From positions 16,724,266-16,788,265 of the forward strand of contig OX387197.1 of assembly GCA_947561715.1 (NCBI GenBank): DNA of 64,000 nucleotides, read 5' to 3'. A model generated the notes under the pieces. The model was given only the letters and a program-made list of their open reading frames with translations. It did no database searches and had not been told where the DNA came from. Shown here one piece after another: positions 9,713 to 22,400 of this stretch (within the stretch, counting starts at the first letter, position 1; every line of letters starts with the position of its first letter). This stretch comes from Ascidia mentula. Its lineage: Eukaryota > Chordata > Ascidiacea > Phlebobranchia > Ascidiidae. The position numbers and the translations under genes are program-made.

Positions 9713-11139
9713 AAAGCCTATCCCACCCAGTCTTAACTTCGGCCCTATCGCGCCCATTGTTAAGTGGGTCGCAAAAAAAACAGAGTCCAGCCTATGTCTC
9801 CCATTGTTAAGTGGGCTTGGGGCTCGAAAAAAACAGAGTCCAGCCTATAACACCCAGTCTTAACTTCGGCCCTATCTCGACCATTGTTAAGTGGGTCGCA
9901 AAAAAAACAAGAGTCCAGCCTATGTCTCCCATTGTTAAGTGGGCTTGGGGATCGAAAAAAACAGAGTCCAGCCTATAACACCCAGTCTTAACTTCGGCCC
10001 TATCTCGCCCATTGTTAAGTTGGTCGCGAAAAAAACAGAGTCCAGCCTATGTCTCCCATTGTTAAGTGGGCTTGGGGCTCGAAAAAAACAGAGTCCAGCC
10101 TATCCCACCCAGTCTTAACTTCGGCCCTATCTCGCCCATTGTTAAGTGGGTCGCGAAAAAAACAAGAGTCCAGCCTATGTCTCCCATTGTTAAGTGGGCT
10201 TGGGGCTCGAAAAAAACAGAGTCCAGCCTATCCCACCCAGTCTTAACTTCGGCCTTATCTCGCGGGTCGCGAAAAAAACAGATTCCAGCCCATGTCTCCC
10301 ATTGTTAAGTGGGATTGGGGCTCGAAAAAAACAGAGTCCAGCCCATCCCACCCAGTCTTAACTTCGGCCCTATCTCGCCCATTGCTAAGTGGGTCGCGAA
10401 AAAAACAGAGTCCAGCCTATGTCTCCCATTGTTAAGTGGGCTTGGGGCTCCAAAAAAACAGAGTAAAGCCTATCCCACCCAGTCTTAACTTCGGCCCTAT
10501 CTCGCCCATTGTTAAGTGGGTCGCAAAAAAAACAGAGTCCAGCCTATGTCTCCCATTGTTAAGTGGGCTTGGGGCTCGAAAAAACAGAGTCCAGCCTATC
10601 CCACCCAGTCTTAACTTCGGCCCTATCTCGACCATTGTTAAGTGGGTCGCGAAAAAAACAAGAGTCCAGCCTATGTCGCCCATTGTTAAGTGGGCTTGGG
10701 GCTCGAAAAAAACAGAGTAAAGCCTATCCCACCCAGTCTTAACTTCGGCCCTATCTCGCCCATTGTTAAGTGGGTCTCGAAAAAAACAGAGTCCAGCCTA
10801 TGTCTCCCATTGTTAAGTGGGCTTGGGGCTCGAAAAAAACAGAGTCCAGCCTATAACACCCAGTCTTAACTTCGGCCCTATCTCGCCCATTGTTAAGTGG
10901 GTCGCGAAAAAAACATAGTCCAGCCTATGTCTCCCATTGTTAAGTGGGCTTGGGCTCGAAAAAAACAGAGTCCAGCCTATCCCACCCAATCTTAACTTCG
11001 GCCTTATCTCGCCCATTTTTAAGTGGGTCGCAAAAAAAACAGAGTCCAGCCTATGTCTCCCATTGTTAAGTGGGCTTGGGGCTCGAAAAAAACAGAGTCC
11101 AGCCTATCCCACCCAGTCTTAACTTCGGCCCTATCTCGC

Positions 11140-12410
11140 CCATTGTTAAGTGGGTCGGGAAGAAAACAGAGTCCAGCCTATGTCTCCCATTGTTAAGTGG
11201 GCTTGGGGCTCGAAAAAAACAGAGTCCAGCCTATCCCACCCAGTCTTAACTTCGGCCTTATCTCGCCCATTTTTAAGTGGGTCGCAAAAAAAACAGAGTC
11301 CAGCCTATGTCTCCCATTGTTAAGTGGGCTTGGGGCTCGAAAAAAACAGAGTCCAGCCTATCCCACCCAGTCATAACTTCGGCCCTATCTCGCCCATTGT
11401 TAAGTGGATCGCAAAAAAAACAGAGTCCAGCCTATGTCTCCCATTGTTAAGTGGGCTTGGGGCTCGAAAAAAACAGAGTCCAGCCTATCCCACCCAGTCA
11501 TAACTTCGGCCCTATCTCGCCCATTGTTAAGTGGGTCGGGAAGAAAACAGAGTCCAGCCTATGTCTCCCATTGTTAAGTGGGCTTGGGGCTCGAAAAAAA
11601 CAGAGTCCAGCCTATCCCACCCAGTCTTAACTTCGGCCCTATCTCGCGGGTCGCGAAAAAAACAGATTCCAGCCCATGTCTCCCATTGTTAAGTGGGCTT
11701 GGGGCTCGAAAAAAACAGAGTCCAGCCCATCCCACCCAGTCTTAACTTCGGCCCTATCTCGCCCATTGTTAAGTGGGTCGCGAAAAAAACAGAGTCCAGC
11801 CTATGTCTCCCATTGTTAAGTGGGCTTGGGGCTCGAAAAAAACAGAGTCCAGCCTATCCCACCCAGTCTTAACTTCGGCCCTATCTCGCCCATTGTTAAG
11901 TGGGTCGCGAAAAAAACAAGAGTCCAGCCTATGTCTCCCATTGTTAAGTGGGCTTGGGGCTCGAAAAAAACAGAGTCCAGCCTATCCCACCCAGTCTTAA
12001 CTTCGGCCCTATCTCGCCCATTGTTAAGTTGGTCGCGAAAAAAACAGAGTCCAGCCTATGTCTCCCATTGTTAAGTGAGCTTGGGGCTCGAAAAAAACAG
12101 AGTCCAGCCTATCCCACCCAGTCTTAACTTCGGCCTTATCTCGCGGGTCGCGAAAAAAACAGATTCCAGCCCATGTCTCCCATTGTTAAGTGGGCTTGGG
12201 GCTCGAAAAAAACAGAGTCCAGCCCATCCCACCCAGTCTTAACTTCGGCCCTATCTCGCCCATTGCTAAGTGGGTCGCGAAAAAAACAGAGTCCAGCCTA
12301 TGTCTCCCATTGTTAAGTGGGCTTGGGGCTCCAAAAAAACAGAGTAAAGCCTATCCCACCCAGTCTTAACTTCGGCCCTATTTCGCCCATTGTTAAGTGG
12401 GTCGCAAAAA
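11140..12410. repeat. Block copied near 16245-17515 and 22376-23646
   Basis: The order of unit types (the gtcgggaagaaaac variant, two cccagtcataac units, the 12-bp deletion, an acaagag insertion, gttggtcg, gtgagcttgg) is the same at offsets 5105 and 11236. The later copies share extra private changes (gagtcgagcc and aaaaatcag) that this block lacks, so this block keeps the ancestral state or comes from a separate lineage. Confidence 0.7.
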
Positions 12411-12499
12411 AAACAGAGTCCAGCCTATGTCTCCCATTGTTAAGTGGGCTTGGGCTCGAAAAAAACAGAGTCCAGCCTATCCCACCCAGTCTTAACTTC

Positions 12500-15400
12500 T
12501 GCCTTATCTCGCCCATTTTTAAGTGGGTCGCAAAAAAAACAGAGTCCAGCCTATGTCTCCCATTGTTAAGTGGGCTTGGGGCTCGAAAAAAACAGAGTCC
12601 AGCCTATCCCACCCAGTCTTAACTTCGGCCTTATCTCGCGGGTCGCGAAAAAAACAGATTCCAGCCCATGTCTCCCATTGTTAAGTGGGCTTGGGGCTCG
12701 AAAAAAACAGAGTCCAGCCTATCCCACCCAGTCTTAACTTCGGCCCTATCTCGCCCATTGTTAAGTTGGTCGCGAAAAAAACAGAGTCCAGCCTATGTCT
12801 CCCATTGTTAAGTGAGCTTGGGGCTCGAAAAAAACAGAGTCCAGCCTATCCCACCCAGTCTTAACTTCGGCCTTATCTCGCGGGTCGCGAAAAAAACAGA
12901 TTCCAGCCCATGTCTCCCATTGTTAAGTGGGCTTGGGGCTCGAAAAAAACAGAGTCCAGCCCATCCCACCCAGTCTTAACTTCGGCCCTATCTCGCCCAT
13001 TGCTAAGTGGGTCGCGAAAAAAACAGAGTCCAGCCTATGTCTCCCATTGTTAAGTGGGCTTGGGGCTCCAAAAAAACAGAGTAAAGCCTATCCCACCCAG
13101 TCTTAACTTCGGCCCTATTTCGCCCATTGTTAAGTGGGTCGCAAAAAAAACAGAGTCCAGCCTATGTCTCCCATTGTTAAGTGGGCTTGGGCTCGAAAAA
13201 AACAGAGTCCAGCCTATCCCACCCAGTCTTAACTTCTGCCTTATCTCGCCCATTTTTAAGTGGGTCGCAAAAAAAACAGAGTCCAGCCTATGTCTCCCAT
13301 TGTTAAGTGGGCTTGGGGCTCGAAAAAAACAGAGTCCAGCCTATCCCACCCAGTCTTAACTTCGGCCTTATCTCGCGGGTCGCGAAAAAAACAGATTCCA
13401 GCCCATGTCTCCCATTGTTAAGTGGGCTTGGGGCTCGAAAAAAACAGAGTCCAGCCCATCCCACCCAGTCTTATCTTCGGCCCTATCTCGCCCATTGCTA
13501 AGTGGGTCGCGAAAAAAACAGAGTCCAGCCTATGTCTCCCATTGTTAAGTGGGCTTGGGGCTCCAAAAAAACAGAGTAAAGCCTATCCCACCCAGTCTTA
13601 ACTTCGGCCCTATTTCGCCCATTGTTAAGTGGGTCGCAAAAAAAACAGAGTCCAGCCTATGTCTCCCATTGTTAAGTGGGCTTGGGGCTCGAAAAAACAG
13701 AGTCCAGCCTATCCCACCCAGTCTTAACTTCGGCCCTATCTCGACCATTGTTAAGTGGGTCGCGAAAAAAACAAGAGTCCAGCCTATGTCGCCCATTGTT
13801 AAGTGGGCTTGGGGCTCGAAAAAAACAGAGTAAAGCCTATCCCACCCAGTCTTAACTTCGGCCCTATCTCGCCCATTGTTAAGTGGGTCGCAAAAAAACA
13901 GAGTCCAGCCTATGTCTCCCATTGTTAAGTGGGCTTGGGGCTCGAAAAAAACAGAGTCCAGCCTATAACACCCAGTCTTAACTTCGGCCCTATCTCGCCC
14001 ATTGTTAAGTGGGTCGCGAAAAAAACATAGTCCAGCCTATGTCTCCCATTGTTAAGTGGGCTTGGGCTCGAAAAAAACAGAGTCCAGCCTATCCCACCCA
14101 GTCTTAACTTCGGCCTTATCTCGCCCATTTTTAAGTGGGTCGCAAAAAAAACAGAGTCCAGCCTATGTCTCCCATTGTTAAGTGGGCTTGGGGCTCGAAA
14201 AAAACAGAGTCCAGCCTATCCCACCCAGTCTTAACTTCGGCCCTATCTCGCCCATTGTTAAGTGGGTCGGGAAGAAAACAGAGTCCAGCCTATGTCTCCC
14301 ATTGTTAAGTGGGCTTGGGGCTCGAAAAAAACAGAGTCCAGCCTATCCCACCCAGTCTTAACTTCGGCCTTATCTCGCCCATTTTTAAGTGGGTCGCAAA
14401 AAAAACAGAGTCCAGCCTATGTCTCCCATTGTTAAGTGGGCTTGGGGCTCGAAAAAAACAGAGTCCAGCCTATCCCACCCAGTCTTAACTTCGGCCTTAT
14501 CTCGCCCATTTTTAAGTGGGTCGCAAAAAAAACAGAGTCCAGCCTATGTCTCCCATTGTTAAGTGGGCTTGGGGCTCGAAAAAAACAGAGTCCAGCCTAT
14601 CCCACCCAGTCTTAACTTCGGCCTTATCTCGCGGGTCGCGAAAAAAACAGATTCCAGCCCATGTCTCCCATTGTTAAGTGGGCTTGGGGCTCGAAAAAAA
14701 CAGAGTCCAGCCTATCCCACCCAGTCTTAACTTCGGCCCTATCTCGCCCATTGTTAAGTTGGTCGCGAAAAAAACAGAGTCCAGCCTATGTCTCCCATTG
14801 TTAAGTGAGCTTGGGGCTCGAAAAAAACAGAGTCCAGCCTATCCCACCCAGTCTTAACTTCGGCCTTATCTCGCGGGTCGCGAAAAAAACAGATTCCAGC
14901 CCATGTCTCCCATTGTTAAGTGGGCTTGGGGCTCGAAAAAAACAGAGTCCAGCCCATCCCACCCAGTCTTAACTTCGGCCCTATCTCGCCCATTGCTAAG
15001 TGGGTCGCGAAAAAAACAGAGTCCAGCCTATGTCTCCCATTGTTAAGTGGGCTTGGGGCTCCAAAAAAACAGAGTAAAGCCTATCCCACCCAGTCTTAAC
15101 TTCGGCCCTATTTCGCCCATTGTTAAGTGGGTCGCAAAAAAAACAGAGTCCAGCCTATGTCTCCCATTGTTAAGTGGGCTTGGGCTCGAAAAAAACAGAG
15201 TCCAGCCTATCCCACCCAGTCTTAACTTCTGCCTTATCTCGCCCATTTTTAAGTGGGTCGCAAAAAAAACAGAGTCCAGCCTATGTCTCCCATTGTTAAG
15301 TGGGCTTGGGGCTCGAAAAAAACAGAGTCCAGCCTATCCCACCCAGTCTTAACTTCGGCCTTATCTCGCGGGTCGCGAAAAAAACAGATTCCAGCCCATG

Positions 15401-16476
15401 TCTCCCATTGTTAAGTGGGCTTGGGGCTCGAAAAAAACAGAGTCCAGCCCATCCCACCCAGTCTTATCTTCGGCCCTATCTCGCCCATTGCTAAGTGGGT
15501 CGCGAAAAAAACAGAGTCCAGCCTATGTCTCCCATTGTTAAGTGGGCTTGGGGCTCCAAAAAAACAGAGTAAAGCCTATCCCACCCAGTCTTAACTTCGG
15601 CCCTATTTCGCCCATTGTTAAGTGGGTCGCAAAAAAAACAGAGTCCAGCCTATGTCTCCCATTGTTAAGTGGGCTTGGGGCTCGAAAAAACAGAGTCCAG
15701 CCTATCCCACCCAGTCTTAACTTCGGCCCTATCTCGACCATTGTTAAGTGGGTCGCGAAAAAAACAAGAGTCCAGCCTATGTCGCCCATTGTTAAGTGGG
15801 CTTGGGGCTCGAAAAAAACAGAGTAAAGCCTATCCCACCCAGTCTTAACTTCGGCCCTATCTCGCCCATTGTTAAGTGGGTCGCAAAAAAACAGAGTCCA
15901 GCCTATGTCTCCCATTGTTAAGTGGGCTTGGGGCTCGAAAAAAACAGAGTCCAGCCTATAACACCCAGTCTTAACTTCGGCCCTATCTCGCCCATTGTTA
16001 AGTGGGTCGCGAAAAAAACATAGTCCAGCCTATGTCTCCCATTGTTAAGTGGGCTTGGGCTCGAAAAAAACAGAGTCCAGCCTATCCCACCCAGTCTTAA
16101 CTTCGGCCTTATCTCGCCCATTTTTAAGTGGGTCGCAAAAAAAACAGAGTCCAGCCTATGTCTCCCATTGTTAAGTGGGCTTGGGGCTCGAAAAAAACAG
16201 AGTCCAGCCTATCCCACCCAGTCTTAACTTCGGCCCTATCTCGCCCATTGTTAAGTGGGTCGGGAAGAAAACAGAGTCCAGCCTATGTCTCCCATTGTTA
16301 AGTGGGCTTGGGGCTCGAAAAAAACAGAGTCCAGCCTATCCCACCCAGTCTTAACTTCGGCCTTATCTCGCCCATTTTTAAGTGGGTCGCAAAAAAAACA
16401 GAGTCCAGCCTATGTCTCCCATTGTTAAGTGGGCTTGGGGCTCGAAAAAAACAGAGTCCAGCCTATCCCACCCAGT
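12500..16476. repeat. 1993-bp tandem segmental duplication
   Basis: Copy 1 is about 12500-14493 and copy 2 about 14494-16476. The rare cagtcttatcttcgg (near 13467 and 15460), cttctgcc (near 13232 and 15225) and tgtcgcccattg markers repeat at exactly +1993. Similarity stops where copy 2 changes to cccagtcataac at about 16471. Confidence 0.85.
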
Positions 16477-19400
16477 CATAACTTCGGCCCTATCTCGCCC
16501 ATTGTTAAGTGGATCGCAAAAAAAACAGAGTCGAGCCTATGTCTCCCATTGTTAAGTGGGCTTGGGGCTCGAAAAAAACAGAGTCCAGCCTATCCCACCC
16601 AGTCATAACTTCGGCCCTATCTCGCCCATTGTTAAGTGGGTCGGGAAGAAAACAGAGTCCAGCCTATGTCTCCCATTGTTAAGTGGGCTTGGGGCTCGAA
16701 AAAATCAGAGTCCAGCCTATCCCACCCAGTCTTAACTTCGGCCCTATCTCGCGGGTCGCGAAAAAAACAGATTCCAGCCCATGTCTCCCATTGTTAAGTG
16801 GGCTTGGGGCTCGAAAAAAACAGAGTCCAGCCCATCCCACCCAGTCTTAACTTCGGCCCTATCTCGCCCATTGTTAAGTGGGTCGCGAAAAAAACAGAGT
16901 CCAGCCTATGTCTCCCATTGTTAAGTGGGCTTGGGGCTCGAAAAAAACAGAGTCCAGCCTATCCCACCCAGTCTTAACTTCGGCCCTATCTCGCCCATTG
17001 TTAAGTGGGTCGCGAAAAAAACAAGAGTCCAGCCTATGTCTCCCATTGTTAAGTGGGCTTGGGGCTCGAAAAAAACAGAGTCCAGCCTATCCCACCCAGT
17101 CTTAACTTCGGCCCTATCTCGCCCATTGTTAAGTTGGTCGCGAAAAAAACAGAGTCCAGCCTATGTCTCCCATTGTTAAGTGAGCTTGGGGCTCGAAAAA
17201 AACAGAGTCCAGCCTATCCCACCCAGTCTTAACTTCGGCCTTATCTCGCGGGTCGCGAAAAAAACAGATTCCAGCCCATGTCTCCCATTGTTAAGTGGGC
17301 TTGGGGCTCGAAAAAAACAGAGTCCAGCCCATCCCACCCAGTCTTAACTTCGGCCCTATCTCGCCCATTGCTAAGTGGGTCGCGAAAAAAACAGAGTCCA
17401 GCCTATGTCTCCCATTGTTAAGTGGGCTTGGGGCTCCAAAAAAACAGAGTAAAGCCTATCCCACCCAGTCTTAACTTCGGCCCTATCTCGCCCATTGTTA
17501 AGTGGGTCGCGAAAAAAACATAGTCCAGCCTATGTCTCCCATTGTTAAGTGGGCTTGGGCTCGAAAAAAACAGAGTCCAGCCTATCCCACCCAGTCTTTA
17601 CTTCGGCCTTATCTCGCCCATTTTTAAGTGGGTCGCAAAAAAAACAGAGTCCAGCCTATGTCTCCCATTGTTAAGTGGGCTTGGGGCTCGAAAAAAACAG
17701 AGTCCAGCCTATCCCACCCAGTCTTAACTTCGGCCCTATCTCGCCCATTGTTAAGTGGGTCGCAAAAAAAACAGAGTCCAGCCTATGTCTCCCATTGTTA
17801 AGTGGGCTTGGGGCTCGAAAAAAACAGAGTCCAGCCTATAACACCCAGTCTTAACTTCGGCCCTATCTCGCCCATTGTTAAGTGGGTCGCGAAAAAAACA
17901 TAGTCCAGCCTATGTCTCCCATTGTTAAGTGGGCTTGGGCTCGAAAAAAACAGAGTCCAGCCTATCCCACCCAGTCTTAACTTCGGCCTTATCTCGCCCA
18001 TTTTTAAGTGGGTCGCAAAAAAAACAGAGTCCAGCCTATGTCTCCCATTGTTAAGTGGGCTTGGGGCTCGAAAAAAACAGAGTCCAGCCTATAACACCCA
18101 GTCTTAACTTCGGCCCTATCTCGCCCATTGTTAAGTGGGTCGCGAAAAAAACAGAGTCCAGCCTATGTCTCCCATTGTTAAGTGGGCTTGGGGCTCGAAA
18201 AAAACAGAGTCCAGCCTATAACACCCAGTCTTAACTTCGGCCCTATCTCGCCCATTGTTAAGTGGGTCGCGAAAAAAACATAGTCCAGCCTATGTCTCCC
18301 ATTGTTAAGTGGGCTTGGGCTCGAAAAAAACAGAGTCCAGCCTATCCCACCCAGTCTTAACTTCGGCCTTATCTCGCCCATTTTTAAGTGGGTCGCAAAA
18401 AAAACAGAGTCCAGCCTATGTCTCCCATTGTTAAGTGGGCTTGGGGCTCGAAAAAAACAGAGTCCAGCCTATCCCACCCAGTCTTAACTTCGGCCTTATC
18501 TCGCCCATTTTTAAGTGGGTCGCAAAAAAAACAGAGTCCAGCCTATGTCTCCCATTGTTAAGTGGGCTTGGGGCTCGAAAAAAACAGAGTCCAGCCTATA
18601 ACACCCAGTCTTAACTTCGGCCCTATCTCGCCCATTGTTAAGTGGGTCGCGAAAAAAACAGAGTCCAGCCTATGTCTCCCATTGTTAAGTGGGCTTGGGG
18701 CTCGAAAAAAACAGAGTCCAGCCTATAACACCCAGTCTTAACTTCGGCCCTATCTCGCCCATTGTTAAGTGGGTCGCGAAAAAAACAGAGTCCAGCCCAT
18801 GTCTCCCATTGTTAAGTGGGCTTGGGGCTCGAAAAAAACAGAGTCCAGCCTATCCCACCCAGTCTTAACTTCGGCCCTATCTCGCCCATTGTTAAGTTGG
18901 TCGCGAAAAAAACAGAGTCCAGCCTATGTCTCCCATTGTTAAGTGAGCTTGGGGCTCGAAAAAAACAGAGTCCAGCCTATCCCACCCAGTCTTAACTTCG
19001 GCCTTATCTCGCGGGTCGCGAAAAAAACAGATTCCAGCCCATGTCTCCCATTGTTAAGTGGGCTTGGGGCTCGAAAAAAACAGAGTCCAGCCCATCCCAC
19101 CCAGTCTTAACTTCGGCCCTATCTCGCCCATTGCTAAGTGGGTCGCGAAAAAAACAGAGTCCAGCCTATGTCTCCCATTGTTAAGTGGGCTTGGGGCTCC
19201 AAAAAAACAGAGTAAAGCCTATCCCACCCAGTCTTAACTTCGGCCCTATTTCGCCCATTGTTAAGTGGGTCGCAAAAAAAACAGAGTCCAGCCTATGTCT
19301 CCCATTGTTAAGTGGGCTTGGGCTCGAAAAAAACAGAGTCCAGCCTATCCCACCCAGTCTTAACTTCTGCCTTATCTCGCCCATTTTTAAGTGGGTCGCA

Positions 19401-22400
19401 AAAAAAACAGAGTCCAGCCTATGTCTCCCATTGTTAAGTGGGCTTGGGGCTCGAAAAAAACAGAGTCCAGCCTATCCCACCCAGTCTTAACTTCGGCCTT
19501 ATCTCGCGGGTCGCGAAAAAAACAGATTCCAGCCCATGTCTCCCATTGTTAAGTGGGCTTGGGGCTCGAAAAAAACAGAGTCCAGCCCATCCCACCCAGT
19601 CTTATCTTCGGCCCTATCTCGCCCATTGCTAAGTGGGTCGCGAAAAAAACAGAGTCCAGCCTATGTCTCCCATTGTTAAGTGGGCTTGGGGCTCCAAAAA
19701 AACAGAGTAAAGCCTATCCCACCCAGTCTTAACTTCGGCCCTATTTCGCCCATTGTTAAGTGGGTCGCAAAAAAAACAGAGTCCAGCCTATGTCTCCCAT
19801 TGTTAAGTGGGCTTGGGGCTCGAAAAAACAGAGTCCAGCCTATCCCACCCAGTCTTAACTTCGGCCCTATCTCGACCATTGTTAAGTGGGTCGCGAAAAA
19901 AACAAGAGTCCAGCCTATGTCGCCCATTGTTAAGTGGGCTTGGGGCTCGAAAAAAACAGAGTAAAGCCTATCCCACCCAGTCTTAACTTCGGCCCTATCT
20001 CGCCCATTGTTAAGTGGGTCGCAAAAAAACAGAGTCCAGCCTATGTCTCCCATTGTTAAGTGGGCTTGGGGCTCGAAAAAAACAGAGTCCAGCCTATAAC
20101 ACCCAGTCTTAACTTCGGCCCTATCTCGCCCATTGTTAAGTGGGTCGCGAAAAAAACATAGTCCAGCCTATGTCTCCCATTGTTAAGTGGGCTTGGGCTC
20201 GAAAAAAACAGAGTCCAGCCTATCCCACCCAGTCTTAACTTCGGCCTTATCTCGCCCATTTTTAAGTGGGTCGCAAAAAAAACAGAGTCCAGCCTATGTC
20301 TCCCATTGTTAAGTGGGCTTGGGGCTCGAAAAAAACAGAGTCCAGCCTATCCCACCCAGTCTTAACTTCGGCCCTATCTCGCCCATTGTTAAGTGGGTCG
20401 GGAAGAAAACAGAGTCCAGCCTATGTCTCCCATTGTTAAGTGGGCTTGGGGCTCGAAAAAAACAGAGTCCAGCCTATCCCACCCAGTCTTAACTTCGGCC
20501 TTATCTCGCCCATTTTTAAGTGGGTCGCAAAAAAAACAGAGTCCAGCCTATGTCTCCCATTGTTAAGTGGGCTTGGGGCTCGAAAAAAACAGAGTCCAGC
20601 CTATCCCACCCAGTCTTAACTTCGGCCTTATCTCGCCCATTTTTAAGTGGGTCGCAAAAAAAACAGAGTCCAGCCTATGTCTCCCATTGTTAAGTGGGCT
20701 TGGGGCTCGAAAAAAACAGAGTCCAGCCTATCCCACCCAGTCTTAACTTCGGCCTTATCTCGCGGGTCGCGAAAAAAACAGATTCCAGCCCATGTCTCCC
20801 ATTGTTAAGTGGGCTTGGGGCTCGAAAAAAACAGAGTCCAGCCTATCCCACCCAGTCTTAACTTCGGCCCTATCTCGCCCATTGTTAAGTTGGTCGCGAA
20901 AAAAACAGAGTCCAGCCTATGTCTCCCATTGTTAAGTGAGCTTGGGGCTCGAAAAAAACAGAGTCCAGCCTATCCCACCCAGTCTTAACTTCGGCCTTAT
21001 CTCGCGGGTCGCGAAAAAAACAGATTCCAGCCCATGTCTCCCATTGTTAAGTGGGCTTGGGGCTCGAAAAAAACAGAGTCCAGCCCATCCCACCCAGTCT
21101 TAACTTCGGCCCTATCTCGCCCATTGCTAAGTGGGTCGCGAAAAAAACAGAGTCCAGCCTATGTCTCCCATTGTTAAGTGGGCTTGGGGCTCCAAAAAAA
21201 CAGAGTAAAGCCTATCCCACCCAGTCTTAACTTCGGCCCTATTTCGCCCATTGTTAAGTGGGTCGCAAAAAAAACAGAGTCCAGCCTATGTCTCCCATTG
21301 TTAAGTGGGCTTGGGCTCGAAAAAAACAGAGTCCAGCCTATCCCACCCAGTCTTAACTTCTGCCTTATCTCGCCCATTTTTAAGTGGGTCGCAAAAAAAA
21401 CAGAGTCCAGCCTATGTCTCCCATTGTTAAGTGGGCTTGGGGCTCGAAAAAAACAGAGTCCAGCCTATCCCACCCAGTCTTAACTTCGGCCTTATCTCGC
21501 GGGTCGCGAAAAAAACAGATTCCAGCCCATGTCTCCCATTGTTAAGTGGGCTTGGGGCTCGAAAAAAACAGAGTCCAGCCCATCCCACCCAGTCTTATCT
21601 TCGGCCCTATCTCGCCCATTGCTAAGTGGGTCGCGAAAAAAACAGAGTCCAGCCTATGTCTCCCATTGTTAAGTGGGCTTGGGGCTCCAAAAAAACAGAG
21701 TAAAGCCTATCCCACCCAGTCTTAACTTCGGCCCTATTTCGCCCATTGTTAAGTGGGTCGCAAAAAAAACAGAGTCCAGCCTATGTCTCCCATTGTTAAG
21801 TGGGCTTGGGGCTCGAAAAAACAGAGTCCAGCCTATCCCACCCAGTCTTAACTTCGGCCCTATCTCGACCATTGTTAAGTGGGTCGCGAAAAAAACAAGA
21901 GTCCAGCCTATGTCGCCCATTGTTAAGTGGGCTTGGGGCTCGAAAAAAACAGAGTAAAGCCTATCCCACCCAGTCTTAACTTCGGCCCTATCTCGCCCAT
22001 TGTTAAGTGGGTCGCAAAAAAACAGAGTCCAGCCTATGTCTCCCATTGTTAAGTGGGCTTGGGGCTCGAAAAAAACAGAGTCCAGCCTATAACACCCAGT
22101 CTTAACTTCGGCCCTATCTCGCCCATTGTTAAGTGGGTCGCGAAAAAAACATAGTCCAGCCTATGTCTCCCATTGTTAAGTGGGCTTGGGCTCGAAAAAA
22201 ACAGAGTCCAGCCTATCCCACCCAGTCTTAACTTCGGCCTTATCTCGCCCATTTTTAAGTGGGTCGCAAAAAAAACAGAGTCCAGCCTATGTCTCCCATT
22301 GTTAAGTGGGCTTGGGGCTCGAAAAAAACAGAGTCCAGCCTATCCCACCCAGTCTTAACTTCGGCCCTATCTCGCCCATTGTTAAGTGGGTCGGGAAGAA

